22,697 nucleotides of DNA from CAVXAE01 sp044225565. Its GTDB lineage: Bacteria; Pseudomonadota; Gammaproteobacteria; Steroidobacterales; Steroidobacteraceae. Positions within the stretch are counted from its first letter, which is position 1. Each line of letters opens with the position of its first letter. The position numbers were made by a program, and so were the translations under genes. Positions 20,869 through 22,697 of this stretch are shown here, piece by piece. The stretch is taken from positions 1 to 22,697 of the forward strand of contig JBGAIL010000066.1 of NCBI GenBank assembly GCA_044225565.1, written 5' to 3'. The notes under the pieces are model-generated. The model saw only the letters and a list, made by a program, of their open reading frames with translations. It did no database searches and was not told the origin of the DNA.

Positions 20869-22631
20869 GCACCTCCACCTTCCGTGAATTGCCCCCTGCG
20901 CAGGGTCGCGGCGCGCTGCGCATGCTGGCGGTCTTCGCACGGGCTTATCCCGGCCGCAGCGCACTGGCACTGGGTTCCGTCTTCGCGGCCGGGCTGCTCG
21001 ATGGCCTGGGAATGTCGATGCTGCTTTCCATGCTGACGCTCGCGACGGACGACGTCGCCACCAAGCCTTCCGCACCCCAGAAAGTGGCGCTGGAGGTGGT
21101 GGGCTTCTTCGGCGTGGCGCCGAGCGCCGTCAACCTTCTCCTGATCGCCGTCGTGCTCATCTCGTTGAAGGCGGTGATGTCGCTGCTGGCCAACCGGCAG
21201 GTGGGCTACACGGTCGCGTTCATCGCCACCGATCTGCGCCTGGCCCTGATCCGCGCGGTGATGAATGCCCGGTGGCGACACTATCTCGCTCAGCCCTTCG
21301 GGCGTCTTTCGAATGCCATCGCGACGGAAGCGCAGCGCGCCTCCGAGGCCTTCCAGCTGGGCGCCGAGATGACGGCGATGGTGCTGAACTCCTTCATCTA
21401 TCTTTGCATCGCCCTGTCGATCTCGCTGCACGTCGGGCTCGCGGCAGCGGTGGCGGGCGCCATATTGCTGCTGGTGATGCGGCCGCTGATCCTCGCTTCG
21501 CGCCGCGCCGGGCAGAGCCAGACGCAGCTGCAGAAGTCGCTGCTGACCGCGATCAATGGCCAGCTCGCTGCGGCCAAGCCGCTGAAGGCGATGGCGCGCG
21601 AGGACCACGTCGACGCATTGCTGTCGGACCAGACGCGGCAGCTCGAGCGGGCGCTGCGGCGCCAGGTCATCAGCAAGGAGGCGCTGTCCGCGATCCAGGA
21701 GCCGCTGCTCGCGATCATGGTGAGCCTCGGGTTCTTCCTCGGCGTCGTCGTGCTGAAGATGCCGATGGCGGCGGTGGTCATCATGCTGTTCATGCTGGCG
21801 CGCGTCGTCAGCTACCTGGCGAAGGGGCAGAAGGCGTATCAGCAGGTCGTCATGCGCGAGAGCGCGTACTGGTCGATGATCGAAGCCACGGAGGCCGCGC
21901 GCGAGCAGCGCGAGCCGGCGGGCGGCACCCGCTGCGTGCCGCTCACCCGCGAGGTGAGCTTCGAGAACGTCAGCTTCGGCCACGAGGCGGGACGTGCAAT
22001 CCTGGATCGCCAGTCGTTCAACGTGCCGGCACGGGGTCTCACCGTCATCGTCGGCCCCTCGGGCGCGGGCAAGACGACGCTGATCGATCTCACCGTCGGG
22101 CTGTTGCAACCGGAGGGCGGGCACATCTTCGTCGACGGCGTTCCGCTCGCGGAGATCAACTTGCGGGACTGGCGCCGGCAGGTCGGCTACGTGCCGCAGG
22201 AATCGGCGATGGTGGACGAGTCCGTCGCGCACAATCTGACGCTGGGCGAGCCGATTCCGGACGAGGAGATCCGCGAAGCGCTGCGCGCGGCGGATGCGCT
22301 CGAGTTCGTGGAAGCGATGCCGGAAGGGTTGCGCACTCGGGTGGGCGAGGGCGGCTCGAGGCTTTCGGGTGGCCAGCGGCAGAGGCTGGCGATCGCGCGC
22401 GCGCTCATCCACAAGCCGCGCCTGCTCATCCTGGATGAGGCGACCAGCAATCTCGATCCGGAAGCGCAGGCGGCGGTGATCGAGACGGTGAGCCATCTGA
22501 AAGGACAGCTCGCCATTCTCGCAGTGGCCCACCAGGATCGTCTGATCCGCGCGGCCGATCGCGTGTATCGGCTCTCCGAGGGGCGCATCGCGGAAGTGAC
22601 CGCGGACAGCCGCGTCGCGCCGTATGGCTGA
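20865..22631 (+). CDS. ABC exporter, fused membrane and ATPase domains (MsbA-like)
   Basis: 588 residues from a GTG at 20865 that overlaps the previous stop (GTGA). The N-terminal half has about six hydrophobic segments (near 32-60, 88-108, 168-188, 190-210, 280-297, 299-315), a half-transporter membrane domain that would work as a dimer. The C-terminal ATPase has Walker A GPSGAGKT (397-404), Q-loop Gln445, signature LSGGQ (500-504), Walker B LLILDE (520-525) and switch His556. This layout is typical of lipid, lipopolysaccharide or peptide exporters. Its neighbours suggest a lipid substrate, but that is inference. The end of the gene lies inside a 45-base tandem repeat, and the stop overlaps the next start (ATGGCTGA). 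Confidence 0.93.
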   Translation: MSTSTFRELPPAQGRGALRMLAVFARAYPGRSALALGSVFAAGLLDGLGMSMLLSMLTLATDDVATKPSAPQKVALEVVGFFGVAPSAVNLLLIAVVLISLKAVMSLLANRQVGYTVAFIATDLRLALIRAVMNARWRHYLAQPFGRLSNAIATEAQRASEAFQLGAEMTAMVLNSFIYLCIALSISLHVGLAAAVAGAILLLVMRPLILASRRAGQSQTQLQKSLLTAINGQLAAAKPLKAMAREDHVDALLSDQTRQLERALRRQVISKEALSAIQEPLLAIMVSLGFFLGVVVLKMPMAAVVIMLFMLARVVSYLAKGQKAYQQVVMRESAYWSMIEATEAAREQREPAGGTRCVPLTREVSFENVSFGHEAGRAILDRQSFNVPARGLTVIVGPSGAGKTTLIDLTVGLLQPEGGHIFVDGVPLAEINLRDWRRQVGYVPQESAMVDESVAHNLTLGEPIPDEEIREALRAADALEFVEAMPEGLRTRVGEGGSRLSGGQRQRLAIARALIHKPRLLILDEATSNLDPEAQAAVIETVSHLKGQLAILAVAHQDRLIRAADRVYRLSEGRIAEVTADSRVAPYG

Positions 22632-22691
22632 GTCGCAGAAGCCCGCGCGGACAGCCGCGTCTCCTCCCGGGGCTGAATTGCAGAAAGCAGC
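22602..22691 (+). repeat. Diverged 45-base tandem duplication across the ABC stop
   Basis: Unit 1 is 22602-22646 and unit 2 is 22647-22691. They share 33 of 45 bases, including an identical 16-base core (22601-22616 and 22646-22661) and a second identical ggctga followed by a shared gcagaa. In the frame of the ABC gene both units give ADSRV, three variable codons, Gly and a TGA, so the exporter C-terminus has been copied. Confidence 0.75.
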
Positions 22692-22697
22692 GTCGAT
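22624..22697 (+). CDS. Start of a further gene, cut by the window edge
   Basis: An ATG at 22624 overlaps the ABC stop and its frame stays open to the window end (24 codons). The product begins MAESQKPARTAASPPG then AELQKAAS, a low-complexity Ala/Pro/Lys segment in which AESQK and AELQK recur 15 residues apart. Overlap with the exporter gene and the repeat supports a real coding start, but no function can be inferred from so little sequence. Confidence 0.45.
   Translation, partial: MAESQKPARTAASPPGAELQKAAS

Noticed and set aside
20778..22532. A 584-codon minus-strand open frame
   Set aside because: It is antisense to the ABC exporter and has no recognisable domain or ribosome-binding site.

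Overview
This is a GC-rich, densely coded bacterial chromosome segment, most likely from a gammaproteobacterium related to Steroidobacteraceae, Nevskiales or Xanthomonadales. The lineage is an inference from a TonB-dependent outer-membrane receptor, a secreted lysyl-endopeptidase-like protease with a GlyGly-CTERM-like tail, a CHASE4 hybrid histidine kinase, and uniform high-GC codon use. I see no mobile elements, rRNA, tRNA or CRISPR array. Nearly all of the window is explained by 18 complete genes and two genes cut by its edges.

Layout. (1) 1-2327, minus strand: a LuxR-type regulator, a cytochrome P450, then the first 34 codons of katG (catalase-peroxidase), whose promoter carries a possible OxyR-like site. 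(2) 2439-3194, plus: a metallo-beta-lactamase-fold hydrolase. (3) 3209-5901, minus: a tight three-gene run of SDR oxidoreductase, a two-winged-helix regulator and a small beta-propeller protein. (4) 6178-8304, minus: a TonB-dependent siderophore-type receptor, followed by a hairpin. A 358-base divergent intergenic region separates it from (5) 8663-9616, plus: a VOC/PhnB-like protein and an SRPBCC (AHSA1-like) protein. (6) 9776-13364, plus: a 1014-residue secreted serine protease with six Ig-like repeats, overlapping a small multi-pass membrane protein. (7) 13455-16157, minus: a MoxR AAA ATPase, a VWA protein and, behind a hairpin, a 4HBT thioesterase. (8) 16301-18541, plus: a hybrid sensor histidine kinase divergent from the MoxR gene, with a CRP-like site between them. 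(9) 18701-22697, plus: a coupled run of membrane fatty-acid desaturase, diacylglycerol-kinase-like protein, ABC exporter and the start of a further gene.

The two items I consider least expected are these. The first is a symmetric four-copy motif array (GGGTARYG, two copies per strand, 21-base spacing in each pair) centred almost exactly between the start codons of the TonB receptor and the VOC gene. The second is the overlapping desaturase, lipid-kinase-like and ABC-exporter operon, which looks like an uncharacterised lipid-tailoring and export unit. Its last visible gene begins inside a diverged 45-base tandem repeat that spans the exporter stop codon. All functional assignments rest on motif reading by eye; no database search was run.
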